DNA of 64,000 nucleotides from Rhipidocladum racemiflorum (taxonomy: Eukaryota; Streptophyta; Magnoliopsida; Poales; Poaceae). This document shows positions 21,291-32,626 of this stretch, in pieces; within the stretch, counting starts at the first letter, position 1; every line of letters begins with the position of its first letter. Below the pieces are notes generated by a model. The model searched no databases. It was not told the origin of the DNA and saw only the letters and a list, made by a program, of their open reading frames with translations. The stretch lies in NCBI GenBank assembly GCA_036346355.1, contig CM070572.1, positions 7,757,001 to 7,821,000 of the forward strand, read 5' to 3'. A program made the position numbers and the translations under genes.

Positions 21291-22691
21291 TCAGCCGAGA
21301 CTCCGGGTTGGGGAGCTCGGGTGAGATTCCAAATTTTGAGGTCTTACCTCTCCAATTGCCATTTTCTTTATAGCTTCACAAGGAGGTTCTTCCCTGTCAA
21401 TCACAACACGATCAACTTGTTCTACTTGAGAACCGTTAGTTTCATCAAAAGTCACGTCACGCGAGATTTCAACGACACCGGTGGTGTTGTTGAAAACTCG
21501 GTACGCGTAAGCATTGGTTTCATAACCAAGTAAGAAACCTTCATCTACTTTAGGAGCGAATTTAGAAGACTTAGCCTTTTTATTGAGGATATAGCATTTG
21601 CTCCCAAAGACTCGAAAGTAGGAGACATTTGGTTTCTTCCCGGTGAGCAACTCGTACGCCGTCTTCTTCAAGATCTTGTGGAGGTAGAGGCGGTTGGAGC
21701 TGTGGCGTGCGGTGTTGATTGCTTCCGCCCAAAAGCTATCGGAAACCTTGTACTCGTCGAGCATTGTCCGCGCCATCTCGATGAGGGTTCGATTCTTCCT
21801 CTCGGCCACCCCATTTTGTTGAGGAGAATAGGGAGCCGAGAATTCGTGCTTGATTCCTTCCTCATCAAGAAATTCCTCCACGCCAATATTCTTGAACTCG
21901 GTGCCGTTGTCGCTCCGAATTCTCTTAATCTTTACTTCAAACTCGTTTTGAGCTCTTCTCATGAATTTCTTTAAAGTCACTTGGACTTCTCCTTTGTCAT
22001 GCAAAAAGAACACCCAAGTGAATCGAGAAAAATCATCAACAATGACTAAACCATACTTACTTCCCCCGATGCTTATGTAGGCAACCGGACCAAAAAGATC
22101 CATATGAAGCATTTCCAAAGGTCTTGTGGAAGTCATCACATTCTTGGCGGGATGGGAGGCACCGCCTTGCTTGCCGGCTTGACAAGCGCTACAAATCCTA
22201 TCTTTCTCAAAGACAACATTGGTTAGTCCGAGAATGTGGTTGCCTTTAATGAGTTTGTGAAGATTCCTCATACCAACATGGGCCAACCGGCGATGCCAAA
22301 GCCAACCCATGCTAGATTTAGCCATTAAGCACGTTTCAAGACTAAGTCTATCCGTATTGAAGTCTACGAGATAGAGCTTACCCTTCAAACGCCCTTTAAA
22401 GGCTATTGAACCGTCAAGCCTCTTAATGACATCCACACCCTTTTCATTAAACAAACAATTATAGCCCGCTTCACATAATTGTGCAACGGATAATAGATTG
22501 TAGCTTAATGAATCAACAAGCAAAACATTATTTAATTGAAAATTGCTTGAGATAGAAATTTTACCCAATCCAATTACTTCTCCTTTTCCAGTGTCTCCAA
22601 AGACAATGCTTTCACTGTTTGATCCATTTGAGTCCAATTGAGCGAACATTGCCTTTTCTCCGGTCATGTGGTGCGTACATCCGCTATCCAA
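21291..22691 (-). CDS. Sirevirus protease and integrase part of Pol
   Basis: The frame opens with the aspartic-protease signature DSGCTHHMTG. A GAG-pre-integrase zinc module follows (WHRRLAHVGMRNLH.. CSACQAGK). Next comes the integrase core with its catalytic triad in MDLFGP, RSDNGTEF and QQNGVAERKNR. Integrase inserts the cDNA into the genome. The natural start is upstream: the frame lacks its N-terminal join to Gag because of a shift near 22700. It ends early at 21291, with further Pol sequence in other frames. Confidence 0.9.
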   Translation of the reverse strand: MDSGCTHHMTGEKAMFAQLDSNGSNSESIVFGDTGKGEVIGLGKISISSNFQLNNVLLVDSLSYNLLSVAQLCEAGYNCLFNEKGVDVIKRLDGSIAFKGRLKGKLYLVDFNTDRLSLETCLMAKSSMGWLWHRRLAHVGMRNLHKLIKGNHILGLTNVVFEKDRICSACQAGKQGGASHPAKNVMTSTRPLEMLHMDLFGPVAYISIGGSKYGLVIVDDFSRFTWVFFLHDKGEVQVTLKKFMRRAQNEFEVKIKRIRSDNGTEFKNIGVEEFLDEEGIKHEFSAPYSPQQNGVAERKNRTLIEMARTMLDEYKVSDSFWAEAINTARHSSNRLYLHKILKKTAYELLTGKKPNVSYFRVFGSKCYILNKKAKSSKFAPKVDEGFLLGYETNAYAYRVFNNTTGVVEISRDVTFDETNGSQVEQVDRVVIDREEPPCEAIKKMAIGEVRPQNLESHPSSPTRSLG

Positions 22692-22735
22692 AATCCAACT
22701 CGTTCCACCGGAGATATAGGCCTACAAAATGACAT

Positions 22736-23017
22736 TTAGTTTTTGCTCTTTGGTACCCAAACTTGGTTAGGTCCACGCACATTAGTGACAAGTGATTTAG
22801 GGACCCAAATAGAACGAACACAAGGAGCATTCTTCGGCTTACGCCCAACATGATAAGCAACTACACGACCGAGGTTAGTCTTTTTAAGCACATAAGAAGC
22901 AAAGAACTCGGAGTGAGCTTTGTGCTTGGATGTTCCTTCGCCTTTTACAAAGTGAATGGGCTTGCTTAAAGGAGCAACAACAATGTTGCTCTTTTGCCCT
23001 TTAGTGAACATACCCAA
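22736..23017 (-). pseudogene. Frameshifted Gag C-terminus / Gag-Pol linker
   Basis: A short frame with repeated WVPKS motifs typical of the segment between Gag and protease in Sireviruses. It is out of frame with the upstream Gag and is followed by a stop before the protease. Confidence 0.65.
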
Positions 23018-24962
23018 GCCCTTGCCTCTTAGGATTACCTTGGCGCTTACCGAGATACTCCTCTAAACCTTTGCTTGCCTTGTAGGACTTTTGAAGTCCA
23101 TCTTCAAGCATCACCTTAAGCTTCTCATTTTCATGAGCTAAGACTTTCAAAGTCTCACGGTTAGTAGCACAAGTAGCAACATCAACATTAAAACATCTAG
23201 CGCAACCGTTGCTCGTCGAGGGTAGTGAAATATTGGAGTTGTTGATTGAGGTAGAAGCTTTATTCGAGAGATCAACAAGCTTCACTTCAAGAGCCTTGCA
23301 AGCATCCTTTGCTTTTGCAAGTTGCTCTAAGAGTGAAGCATTGGTGATCTCAAGACTAATTGCTTCATTTTTGGTCAAATTTGAACTTTTGACCAAATCC
23401 TCATTTTTCTTCTTTTCAAAGGCTAAGCTCTTCTCTAGTTCAAGGTTCTTCTCCTTTTCAAAAATAAGGAGATCTTCTTGAGCTTCGAGAATGGCTTCCT
23501 TTTGCTCAACAACCTCCTCCAATCTTTCAATATCCTTAAGTAGCAAGTCTAATTTTTTAACATCAAAGTCATCCATAGACTTAAATGCTACCTCTTCTTC
23601 ATCACTAGCATCATCACAATCATCTAAGCTATAATCAACAATGGAATGAGTAGTGCTCTTAGATGATACCTTGTGCCCTTTTGCCATAAGGCACATTGGA
23701 GCATCTCCTTCGCCGTCGCTTAAGTCGTCAAAGAGACTCTTTGACTTTGTCGGTGGAGTTGCAATGGCGACGGTGGCGAGTCCTCCTTCGTTGTCGGAGT
23801 TGGAATCGGACTCGGACTCGGAGTCGGAGTCGGAGTTCCACTCCTTGCCGATGTAAGCATGACCCTTGCCCTTGTACTTTTTGTTCTTGTCTTTGTCCTT
23901 CTTCTTGAACTTGTCTTTCTTGTAGGGCTTTTCCTCCTTCTTCTCTTTGTGTGGGCACTCGGCAATGAAATGACCGGGTTCCCCACACTCATAGCACTTT
24001 CTTGAGGAGTGACGCCCTCTTGACTTGTTGCCATAGTTCTTGGAGTGACTACCCGGCTTGTAGCCCTTCTTCTTCTTCAAGAACTTGTTGAATCTTCTCA
24101 CGAGCAAGGCCATGTCTTCATTTGTCAAGGGGCCGCTTGACTCTTCTTCATCGCTTGAGCTCTCTTCGGCTTCTTGCACCACCTTGACGGCCTTCAAAGC
24201 GATGCCCTTCTTCTTGCTGGACTTGAGCTCCTCCACCACTTCCGCTTCCTTCACCATCATCTCATCCGTCATCAACCGGCCAATCACATCATGAGGAGTG
24301 AGAGTATCGAAGTTTGGCCGATCGCGGATGAGTTGCACAAGGTTGCGGTTGGTGGGGGTGATCACTCGAAGGATGATCTTCACCACGGCCTTGTCGGTGA
24401 GCTCGGTGCTTCCAAGTCCCTTTGCTTGATTCACTAGCACCATCAAGCGATCAAACATATTTGTGTACGATTCACCTTCTTCCAAAGTGAATCGGCTTAG
24501 CTCCCCAATGATGAGTTCGATCTTTGACTCACGGACACTTGATACACCTTCGTGAGACACCATCAATCTTTCCCAAATGTCCTTGGCATTGTCAAGGCCA
24601 TCGACCCGGTTGAACTCGGAGTCGCTCAAAGCATTGAACAAGGCATTAACGGCCAAGTCGTTGAAGTGTTGAGCTTTGTCTTCTTCGGAGGTGAGATTGT
24701 TGGGGTTTGCGGGCTTGAAACCTGTTTCAACAATCTTCCAAATACACGGATGAAGTGATCTCAAATGCATCTTCATCTTATGTTTCCATGCCGCATACCG
24801 AGTGCCATCGAAGTGAGGCGCTCGACCGGACGAGACGGAAACATAGGATGAGGAGTTTGAGACTCCAAAGGAGGAATAATCTAATGGAATAGCAACCCCG
24901 ATACCGGAACCCGAGGCTTTCTCTTGGCCATGGGTTTCGGTAACCTTTTCTATGTCCGACAT
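23001..24962 (-). CDS. Sirevirus Gag polyprotein
   Basis: A 653-residue open frame. The N-terminal half is a copia-type Gag (YAAWKHKMKMHL, then LYTNMFDRLMVLV-like helices). About residues 320-340 form a CCHC zinc knuckle (CYECGEPGHFIAEC) for RNA binding. A long Lys-rich then Ser/Asp/Glu-rich stretch follows, and then a coiled-coil rich in E, K and L (about 460-560). It packages the element RNA into cytoplasmic particles. The frame ends GLGYVH then stop, whereas the continuing Gag sequence is in another frame at 23017, so a one-base shift separates them. Confidence 0.9.
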   Translation of the reverse strand: MSDIEKVTETHGQEKASGSGIGVAIPLDYSSFGVSNSSSYVSVSSGRAPHFDGTRYAAWKHKMKMHLRSLHPCIWKIVETGFKPANPNNLTSEEDKAQHFNDLAVNALFNALSDSEFNRVDGLDNAKDIWERLMVSHEGVSSVRESKIELIIGELSRFTLEEGESYTNMFDRLMVLVNQAKGLGSTELTDKAVVKIILRVITPTNRNLVQLIRDRPNFDTLTPHDVIGRLMTDEMMVKEAEVVEELKSSKKKGIALKAVKVVQEAEESSSDEEESSGPLTNEDMALLVRRFNKFLKKKKGYKPGSHSKNYGNKSRGRHSSRKCYECGEPGHFIAECPHKEKKEEKPYKKDKFKKKDKDKNKKYKGKGHAYIGKEWNSDSDSESESDSNSDNEGGLATVAIATPPTKSKSLFDDLSDGEGDAPMCLMAKGHKVSSKSTTHSIVDYSLDDCDDASDEEEVAFKSMDDFDVKKLDLLLKDIERLEEVVEQKEAILEAQEDLLIFEKEKNLELEKSLAFEKKKNEDLVKSSNLTKNEAISLEITNASLLEQLAKAKDACKALEVKLVDLSNKASTSINNSNISLPSTSNGCARCFNVDVATCATNRETLKVLAHENEKLKVMLEDGLQKSYKASKGLEEYLGKRQGNPKRQGLGYVH

Positions 24963-25002
24963 CTTTGATTCTCCAAGCGGTTAAGCCAAAATAAAGGAGA
25001 TT

Positions 25003-25016
25003 TGGCTCTGATACCA
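25003..25016 (-). other. Primer-binding site, initiator tRNA-Met type
   Basis: On the minus strand the sequence TGGTATCAGAGCC follows the LTR end after a couple of bases. It is complementary to the 3' end of initiator methionine tRNA, as in most plant copia elements. Confidence 0.9.
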
Positions 25017-25018
25017 AT

Positions 25019-26414
25019 TGAAAGGACCAACGATGTCGCCTAGAGGGGGGGTGAATAGGCGGATTAAAATTTACGCAGCGGAATAAACCTGGCCGAGCTG
25101 GTCAACCCGGAGTCTCCGGGTTTTTGGTCCGGATACTCGGCTTGTCCGAGTGTCCGGTATTGATCCGGACTCTCCGGGTTAGGCCTCAGAGCGAGATAAA
25201 AACTACTCTAGCAAGCACAATAAACCACTAGAAGTATATAGCAAGAACAACCTAGAACAATTGCTAGCAAGAATTTGAATTTAAAGCCAAGCAAAGAGCT
25301 AGATCTAACTATACAAATTCAAATCCACTTAAGCAATACTAAGAAGTAAAAGTGAATGCGAGAGACACGAATTTTCACCGGTTCGGGTTCTTGAAGGAAC
25401 CCTACGTCTCCGTTGAGGTGGCTCGTCGCACTTGAGCCGGGTCTCTTTCAACCCGCTTTCCTCCGGTGTTGCACAAATGCACTCGCCGGCTTCACTTCTT
25501 GTCTCTTTCCTTTCGAGGCGAGACTTGCCTTCACAAACTAAGGCTCACCACACAAGTTGGTAGCTCCCGGTGACTCCTAGCCGTCTAGGAGACCTTCAAC
25601 CTCCAAGAGAAATAGCACCACGAAGAATCGCTTGGAGGATGAACTAGTGCTCAACAAGATGAAATGAATGCACTTTGCACTTTTCTTCTTCCTCTCCACA
25701 CCAAAAAGATCAACAACCAAATTAATTGGTGGGAGGAAGTGGGGGCTCTATTGAATGCTTAGAGATGGTTAGGAATGGCTTGAATGCTGCTATGAATGAG
25801 CTCAATAGAGATCCTAGCCGTTGGAGTGGAGTGGAGGCTTTAAATACTCTTTTTGAAAACTAGCCGTTACTCCCGTTTTTGAACAGGCCGGAGTGTCCGG
25901 ACAAACAACCCGGAGACTCCGGGTTATCCGGAGACTCCGGACCAAATGTCCGGATACTCCGGACCAGCTGGAAACAAAGCAACCGAGAGGTCCAACCCGG
26001 AGACTCCGGACCAAATGTCCGGACACTCCGGATTGAATCCGGAGACTCCGGACAAAATGTCCGGATACTCCGGGTTACCCAGAACGGTTTCAAATTGAAA
26101 CTTTTCAAAACCAAGTGTAGGAGTGCTAAAGTGAGATGCAAGACTTGATGTTGAGCACATGCACATCCTAAAATCGATTTCTCGTCATACCCTCTTAATA
26201 GTACGGCTATCCTTAAGACACAATTGAATAAAAGATTACAACTTTGGTCTTGATGCCGTCCTTTTGATTTTAAGTAGTCGAGGGGGTGTCCAATGTCATT
26301 CCAAACTTCGATATAATCTCGATATCTGCAGTATTCTTGGATAAAACATTAGATCTCTTTAATTGTGTCGTCATTAATCACCAAAACAATTTGAGGGGCC
26401 TAGATGCACTTTCA
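25019..26414 (-). repeat. 5' LTR of the Sirevirus element
   Basis: Partner of 15000-16403. It is adjacent (on its left in plus coordinates) to the primer-binding site. Being the promoter-bearing copy on the minus strand, it would drive gag-pol transcription leftwards. Confidence 0.95.
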
Positions 26415-27279
26415 AATGCCGTCATTCGCGTGTGCCTTCCTGGGATGCGTGCTCCGCTTCTTCACCGTTGATTTCGTCGGCACGGTGCGATGCTGCCATT
26501 TGGTGCGCCCGGCCTTCTTCGTGCCCTCCGCCCCTCGGGTGTCGCCCGGCGATGGTACGGCCGTCTCTTGGTTGGTCCGGCCTGCTCGAGGGCTGGTGCT
26601 CCGCCTGTAAAGATTGCCTCGTGTGGTTCCCCTTCATTTCTCCGCCCGTAATATGCCTCCCTTGTCCTTCTTTCGTTGTGTTCTTGCTGTATTGGTGCCT
26701 TTCGATTTCCGATTGTGCCGGTGTTCGGCGCCTATTCCTTGTTCTGCTTTGTTGATTGTTTCTTTCCGATTTCTCTGTCGTCTTGTCGCCTGCTGTCGTC
26801 GACGTTAGATGTCTTGGATTATCCTAATCTTCTGTGCTTCTTTCGTGCTTAGTGTCTTTTCCTGATTTGGTTTTTTTCCTTGTTGGATTGTTCCCTGATC
26901 TTGGTTTTATTTTCATTTCCTCCCGTCCCTCTCCGGTTCTTCTTCTGATTCCTGTTCGTTTGTCGCATTCCAGTGGAGGCCTATTCGTTTAGGGCCAATC
27001 TTTTTACAGTATGAGTGTTTTTCCCCTTTTGATGTAGGCTTCCTCTTTTCGTTAGGTTTTGCTGGGTGCCGGTTTGCCCCATAGCTTTTCGTTTCGCTGG
27101 TGTTTTTCCCAAATTCCTGTGTGTTCTGTTCTCCGATCCGTGTCCTTTTGTGTTCTGTTCTCCGATCAATGCCCTTTTTCCCGTCTTTCGGCAGGACGGT
27201 TTCGATAGATCCATCCCTCTCACCGTGACGGTTTTGGCAGGTCCATCCCTCTCACCGTGCGTTTTCCTTTTCAATGCAG

Positions 27280-27600
27280 GACTATGCTATTACTTGTTTT
27301 GGTGTCGATTGCGGCTTCGGAGATCATCTTTGTCGAGAATCGTGTTTGCGTTCTACTGTCAAAAGGTGATGTTCCTTCGTCTTGATGCCTGTGTTAATTT
27401 GTTCTGTATACATTTTTCCAGTTTTTTTTTGTATAATGATGTCGGCCGCGGCATCCCTTTCACGATATCGGTTCTTCCCCTTTTGGATGTAGGTTTGTGC
27501 TATCGTTTTTGCTGTTGCCGATCACGGCTTCGAAGAACCGTCTTTGTTTTCTACTGTCAAAAGGTGATGCTGCTTCTCCTTGGTGCTTATGCTAATGTGC
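27280..27600 (+). repeat. Diverged direct repeat in the Helitron
   Basis: A roughly 110-bp block around TTCTACTGTCAAAAGGTGATG occurs at about 27285-27395 and again at about 27490-27600, each led by a similar GTGCTATCG / CGGCTTCG stretch. The duplication predates considerable drift. Confidence 0.65.
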
Positions 27601-28317
27601 TGTGTATTTTTTTGGTTAGACCAGTTGATTATTTGTTCTGTGAACGTTTATCATTATTTGCGTGTTTGCTTGCCTGTTGTTCGGTGTGTTTGATACGGAA
27701 AACGTTCGCTATGTTGTTATATAGATATGTGCAGCCATTCCCCGGGCTGTTAGTGTTTATTATTCGGCGTGGTTTAGTCTATAATACTTTCGTGAATCTG
27801 TGACTTAGTTGATAAATCGTGTTGGTGCCTTGGGGTTTGGTTAGTGGTTTCATCTCACATTCCCTTGTTGACTCCACCTTACATTTTCTGCTATGTGTCT
27901 CCTCTGCTTGATGCAGTTAACTATGCCAGTGACCTGTGATTATAGCCGTTTGTTTTCTTAACTCAACCTGGTTACTCTATACAAGGTTATGGTCGGTCGA
28001 CATGTTTGTGAGAATACAGCTTGCTTACCGTTCGTGTAATTTTTTTCCCTTATGATAGAGTTGTTATCTCTTGAGCATGCACCCGGTCATTTGTGTTTTC
28101 TTTCTTTGTTTTTACGGTTTGTGCCCCTCTTTTGCCCTCTTCGTCCATGAGGGCTCCCTTTTATTTCTGTCATCGCACTGTGATCCTTACATGCAGTATA
28201 AGTTGTTGTTTGTGGAGATTGACTTATGGGATGTGTTATTAATGCTTCTAAGTGCTTTTCAATCCGAGTTAATTGTATTGTTCTTAGATACTGTTGTGTA
28301 CGTTGTTTTTGGCTATT

Positions 28318-28525
28318 AAATATCTTCTCCTTTTACAGTAGCTGTTCGGTAGGATTGTCTTTGCCTATTACGGTGTCCTTACCTTGATGCCTTTCGTAGG
28401 AATCACTCTGTATTTTTGGCCACTAACTGTCTTCTCCTTTTACAGTGGCTGTTGGATAGGATTGTCTTTGCCTATTACTGTCTCCTTACATTGATGCCTT
28501 TCGAAGGAATCGCTATGTATACTTC
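28318..28525 (+). repeat. Tandem duplication in the Helitron
   Basis: A unit of roughly 105-110 bp with TCTTCTCCTTTTACAGT, TAGGATTGTCTTTGCCTATT and TTGATGCCTTTCG is present twice in a row with moderate divergence. Confidence 0.8.
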
Positions 28526-29486
28526 GCCCGTAGTTTAATAGATGTCGGCTTTGTGAGCTGGTCCTGGTAGGTTTGTATGAAGGCTATGGTTACTGCGCAT
28601 GATCCTGAAGGTATAGCTTAGTCATTATTTTTGTGATTTGTGTGTCGAGCATTGGCACAGCCGTTCGTGTTATGCCGCTTTGCTCTTGTTGTCTGTGCGC
28701 AGCCTTCGGTCCCTTTTTTCAACGAGGATTCTCTGTTGCCTATGCTCGCGATTAATGATCTTCGTTTAGTGTTTTCCCGCTGACTATCTTTCGTCTATTT
28801 TTCAATATGCATCTTTGCTATAGGTTTTTTTTGATCCCTTGCTCTTTCGATTTCACCTGTCCATAACAGGCTCATATGTTTCCCATGTACATCGTTCACC
28901 TTTGGATAGTGAAAGGCCTCCAATTACATCTGTGCCTCGGCATCATCCTGTGCTAAGTCGGTTTTGATGCTGTCGTCGTCTAGATTATATGGCCTTTTCA
29001 AGTTTATTTTTCTTTGATATGCTATGGTTTTACCATCCTTATGTTTAGAAGATCATTTCTGCCCGTATGTGAAACCAGCTGTTGCTCGTGTGAATCGAGC
29101 TAAGAGACGTTCTATTAACGCTTCTAGACGCTTTTCAGGATTGTTCTTGGCTGTTGTTCTGGCTATTGTTTTTAATTGCTTAGCAGCTTCTTTCATTGCA
29201 GTATCTGTTTGGTAACATATCGTTACGTATTGATGCCTTGTTTCATTAATGCGTCTCATAGGATTCATTTCATATACTCCATCTGCTGCTCCTATATGTT
29301 CTTTACCTAAGGAATATGTTGATTCATTGAAAGGTATAGTTTTTTTGGCTTGATGTTTTAGCTCTTTTGTATAGTTCTTATATACGGTGATGTTGTTCTA
29401 TCCTCTTAGACCATTGTATTGCGTTTGTTTGTTCTGTAGCCAATTATCGAGATCGTTCATATTATGGCGGTCCTGATTATGCTTGC

Positions 29487-29692
29487 AGTAAATGCTCTGC
29501 TATGTATTGGTATCAAGAAAGGATACGTGGTCAAAGCTCTTATACACAGAAGTGTATCATGTTGTCGTAGAGGAAGGGTGTCTTTACCTGCATATAAGCC
29601 ATTTCCTCCTCCATTACAAGATCTTATATGTTTTAACGGAGGGTCCCTGTCCAATAAACATATTATACTTCTATCATTATCAGTGTTAGATT
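29487..29692 (+). pseudogene. Remnant of Helitron Rep/helicase N-terminal region
   Basis: The spliced-looking block starts after an acceptor-like TTGCAG. It can be read as CSAMYWYQERIRG and then, one base out of frame, GRVSLPAYKPFPPPLQDLI. This follows the pattern of the Cys-containing zinc module and the GKV-LP....PPP-L-dL stretch near the N-terminus of plant Helitron helicases. The frame change sits after TGTATCATGTTG. The catalytic Rep HUH motif and the helicase motifs are absent. Confidence 0.5.
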
Positions 29693-30204
29693 CTATTGAG
29701 TAATTCTTTACGTGATCAATGCTTGGATGTCTGTGAGCATCATAAGCAGCCGGGTAACTCTAAAAAAAATTCGCAGTTTGAGAGCCCTGTTACTATTGTG
29801 TCTACTCCAGCTACCTCTATTGATGTTATTGCGGAACTTCCTCAACCTGAAAAGGTACATCCTTGTTGGGTAGATTGATTCCTATACATAGACATATGGT
29901 ATTACTTAATTCCTGTCATTAAACATATTTATAGCGCCTTCAAATTTTACCATTCTTAAATTATGTACTATAGCAGTTTCCACATGTATTATATACGTTT
30001 TATAGTGATTCATGTTTAAAGCTTTGCTTTTTCTCCTACTGTGTATATATAAATATGCTAAGAAAAACCCCACATCGCACGCACTGTTACCCTTGAAAAA
30101 ACACCATCACACAAAGATATTACTAGCTTGCACCTTTTAATGACCTTTTATTTATGGATCTATACAGTATATTTAATATCAAAACTCCTTTCTATACCTT
30201 GCAG

Positions 30205-30306
30205 ACACTACCGAAGACAGATTCTACACCGAATCAGCCATTGACCGCTGCCCATTCTAACATGCCAGCTCCTGAAAGCGGCAAAGGGTTATCCTTCTAT
30301 AAATAA
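30205..30306 (+). pseudogene. Exon-like block ending in a stop, host gene unknown
   Basis: It follows a pyrimidine tract and CTTGCAG and encodes a Pro/Thr/Ser-rich end (TPNQPLTAAHSNMPAPESGK) followed by LSFYK and stop. An upstream exon-like block at about 29740-29856 (PVTIVSTPATSIDVIAELPQ) would splice to it. It could belong to a gene carried by the Helitron, such as its RPA-like ORF. I cannot identify it. Confidence 0.3.
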
Positions 30307-30389
30307 CCAGTTTTTTTATTTATATTAGGATTATTTACAGTGTAGTATTAACATATTTATCCCTTTATGCCAAACGCCTACAGCATTAC

Positions 30390-31058
30390 TGTCGACGATT
30401 GGAGAACGGGCTCCCGTCGAGCTTACTTGTTGAATGAGGGATCAACCAAAGCCCCTTTCTGTCAAAGGTGTAACGTCGAAGACGTGGGAGACGGTCCACT
30501 AGAACAGACATAAACACAAGGATTTTATCCTGGTTCAGGCCTCTCACGGTTGAGATAATAGCCCTACGTCCAGTCGCCTAGAGGTGTTTCTCTGTATTAG
30601 ATTGAAGGATACGAATACATCGATCTCGCAATGGGATGCCCCTCTCCTTGTTGTTGGAGGGGGCTTAAATACAAGGTATCGTGGTACATACATGGTAACT
30701 GCCTCCTAAAATCATGCTAGTTGCCATTTTGGACGTGTCCTTGATTCTCGCCATACTTGAATTTCTGGTGTAACCACCACTTTCATGTTTTATTGGTTGA
30801 CCACGTCCTTCGGCGATCTCCGAGGGTCCCTTTGGTCCTGGTTCGACCGCCCCGTAGCCTCGTCGAGCACGTTTGTTCGTGCGCGCCTTTAAAGCTCGTA
30901 GCCGAGCACTTTTTGCCAAGGCATAGCGGGTATGCCCGTGTCCGAGCATGGGGGTGCTCGGGACCCATCCTTGGGTACCGCGTCCGAGGATGTTTATGGT
31001 CGGTGAGTGCATGACCGTCGGGGCAGAATAGTCCTTATGAATATCCCAATCCCCGACA
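30390..31058 (-). repeat. Left LTR of the Gypsy-like element
   Basis: 669 bp, TGTCGACGATTGG to CCCCGACA. It differs from the right copy at a handful of positions, several of them homopolymer-length changes. Confidence 0.92.
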
Positions 31059-31309
31059 GCTAGTCCCCGAGGCTCAAGTGAGATGGGTCATCTCCTTGAG
31101 ACTGAGAAGTTCAAGGAGGGATTGAATTCTTGATGGTGGAGCACTTACCTCAAGATCTCGGTCATGAAACGACCAGGAAAAGGAACTGATAGATGAGGCA
31201 GGCTCATACTATCACATCCCGAGCGAACCATGCTCGGGGAAAAGGGTCGGCACGAGCTGCACCGAGCGGGAAAAATAAAATGCGATCGAAACTCGTCCCG
31301 AGCATGGAT

Positions 31310-31745
31310 CAGAGGCCCGGAGACGCTAGGCATGGATCAGACGCCTAGCAAAAGGGTAACTAGCAGACAGTGAACAAACACATGCTGCCGCATCCCATGC
31401 ACGGATCAGGTGCACAGGGGAACTAGACATGGATCAGATGTCTAGGCAACTAGCAGATTGCGAGCGGACTCACACTGCCGCATCCCAAGCATGGATCAAA
31501 TGCCTAGGGGAAAGATAACTAGCAGACTGTAAACAAACACATGCTGCCGCATCCCATACACGGATCAGGTGCACAGGGGAACTAGACATGGATCAGATGT
31601 CTAGGCAACCAGCAGATAGCGAGCGGACTCACACTGCTGCATCCCAAGCATTGGTCAAATGCTCGAGGAACTGACAGACGAGACCAGCTCGAGCTGCCGC
31701 ATCCTGGACATGGACCAGATGTCCAGGGAAAGAAACTGGTAGACC
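31310..31745. repeat. Interior repeat type 1 (CATGGATCAGATG units)
   Basis: Units carrying GCATGGATCAGATGTCTAGG, CAACTAGCAGA and CACTGCCGCATCCC recur about six times at roughly 60-120 bp spacing. Confidence 0.8.
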
Positions 31746-31799
31746 TGTGCTCAAACGCAGTGCACTCTTGGCCCAGAACAAGAAAAGTCCCCAAGCGCG

Positions 31800-32475
31800 A
31801 TGCTCGTTTGGAGGAATTTAGGTGCGTCCCCGAGCGAATAACGTGCTCGAAGGAAGAGACTCGCGCCCGAGCGAAGTGCGTGCTCGGCGCGGAACAGGAA
31901 CAGTCCCCGAGCGAAGTGCGTGCTCGGAGGAAGAGACTCGCGCCCGAGCGAAGTGCGTGCTCGGCGCGGAACGGGAACAGCCCCCGAGCGAAGTGCGTGC
32001 TCGGAGGAAGAGACTCGCGCCCGAGCGAAGTGCGTGCTCGGCGCGGAACGGGAACAGCCCCCGAGCGAAGTGCGTGCTCGGCGCGGAACAGGATCAGTCC
32101 CCGAGCGAAGTGCGTGCTCGGAGGAAGAGACTCACGCCCGAGCGAAGTGCGTGCTCGGCGCGAACGGAACAGCCCGGCGAAGTGCGTGCTCGGAGGAAGA
32201 GACTCGCGCCGGCGAAGTGCGTGCTTTCGGCCAGGCAGGATCGATCCCAGCGAAGTGCGTGCTTTCGGAGGAAGAGACTTCGCGCCCGGCGAAGTGCGTG
32301 CGCTTTCAGCTGAACGGGAACGATCGCCGCCGGCGAAGTGCGTGCTTTCGGAGGAAGAGACTTCGCGCCCGGCGAAGTGCGTGCTCGACGCGAACAGATC
32401 GATCCCCGGCGAAGTGCGTGCTCGGAGGAAGAGACTTCGCGCCGAGCGGCGTGCGTGCTCGACGCGAACAGGAAC
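31800..32475. repeat. Interior repeat type 2 (CGAAGTGCGTGCTCGG units)
   Basis: About 18 copies of CCCGAGCGAAGTGCGTGCTC, alternating with two spacers: GGAGGAAGAGACTCGCG and GGCGCGGAACGGGAACAG. The motif contains the inverted pair CCGAGC / GCTCGG. Because the array is G/C-rich, long spurious open frames run through it on both strands. Confidence 0.88.
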
Positions 32476-32626
32476 AACCCTTCTAAGCACGATTTGATTG
32501 AGGTAAAGAACTCTTACATACCTTTCCTCATCATAATTTGTGTAGTATTGGTCGTCAGATGTGGAAGATGACGCCTTCGGGATTCCTTTGGCAAAGAATT
32601 CGTCGATCCCCACGGACGGCGCCCGG

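Larger units (their letters stand above)
15000..26414 (-). mobile_element. Sirevirus-type Ty1/copia LTR retrotransposon
   Basis: An 11.4-kb element coding on the minus strand, with a perfect 5-bp duplication AATGC (14995-14999 and 26415-26419). LTRs of about 1.4 kb start TGAAAG and end TTTCA. The primer site TGGTATCAGAGCC (initiator tRNA-Met) lies next to the right LTR, and purine tracts AAAAAGGGGGAG lie next to the left LTR. The gene order is gag, protease, integrase, RT, RNase H, then an extra ORF before the 3' LTR. The extra ORF, repeated polypurine tracts and palindromic CGG/CCG-rich LTRs are Sirevirus traits. Reading frames are broken in several places. Near identity of the LTRs indicates a young insertion. 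Confidence 0.95.
26415..30389 (+). other. Helitron body, T-rich intron-like DNA
   Basis: After a GC-rich start (26420-26660) this is long, T-rich sequence resembling plant introns, with several internal duplications. Coding-like exons appear only toward the right: a Helitron-helicase N-terminal remnant at 29487-29692, and two exon-like blocks at about 29740-29856 and 30205-30306, the latter ending in a TAA stop. No full gene could be reconstructed. Confidence 0.5.

Noticed and set aside
27066..27803. 245-residue plus-strand frame in the Helitron
   Set aside because: A Phe/Cys/Leu-rich translation of T-rich intron-like DNA, spanning an internal duplication. No motif.
31582..32613. 343-residue open frame on the minus strand (and 245- and 188-residue frames on plus)
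   Set aside because: They run through a GC-rich tandem repeat array whose period keeps several frames open. Composition is R/A/S repeats with no domain.
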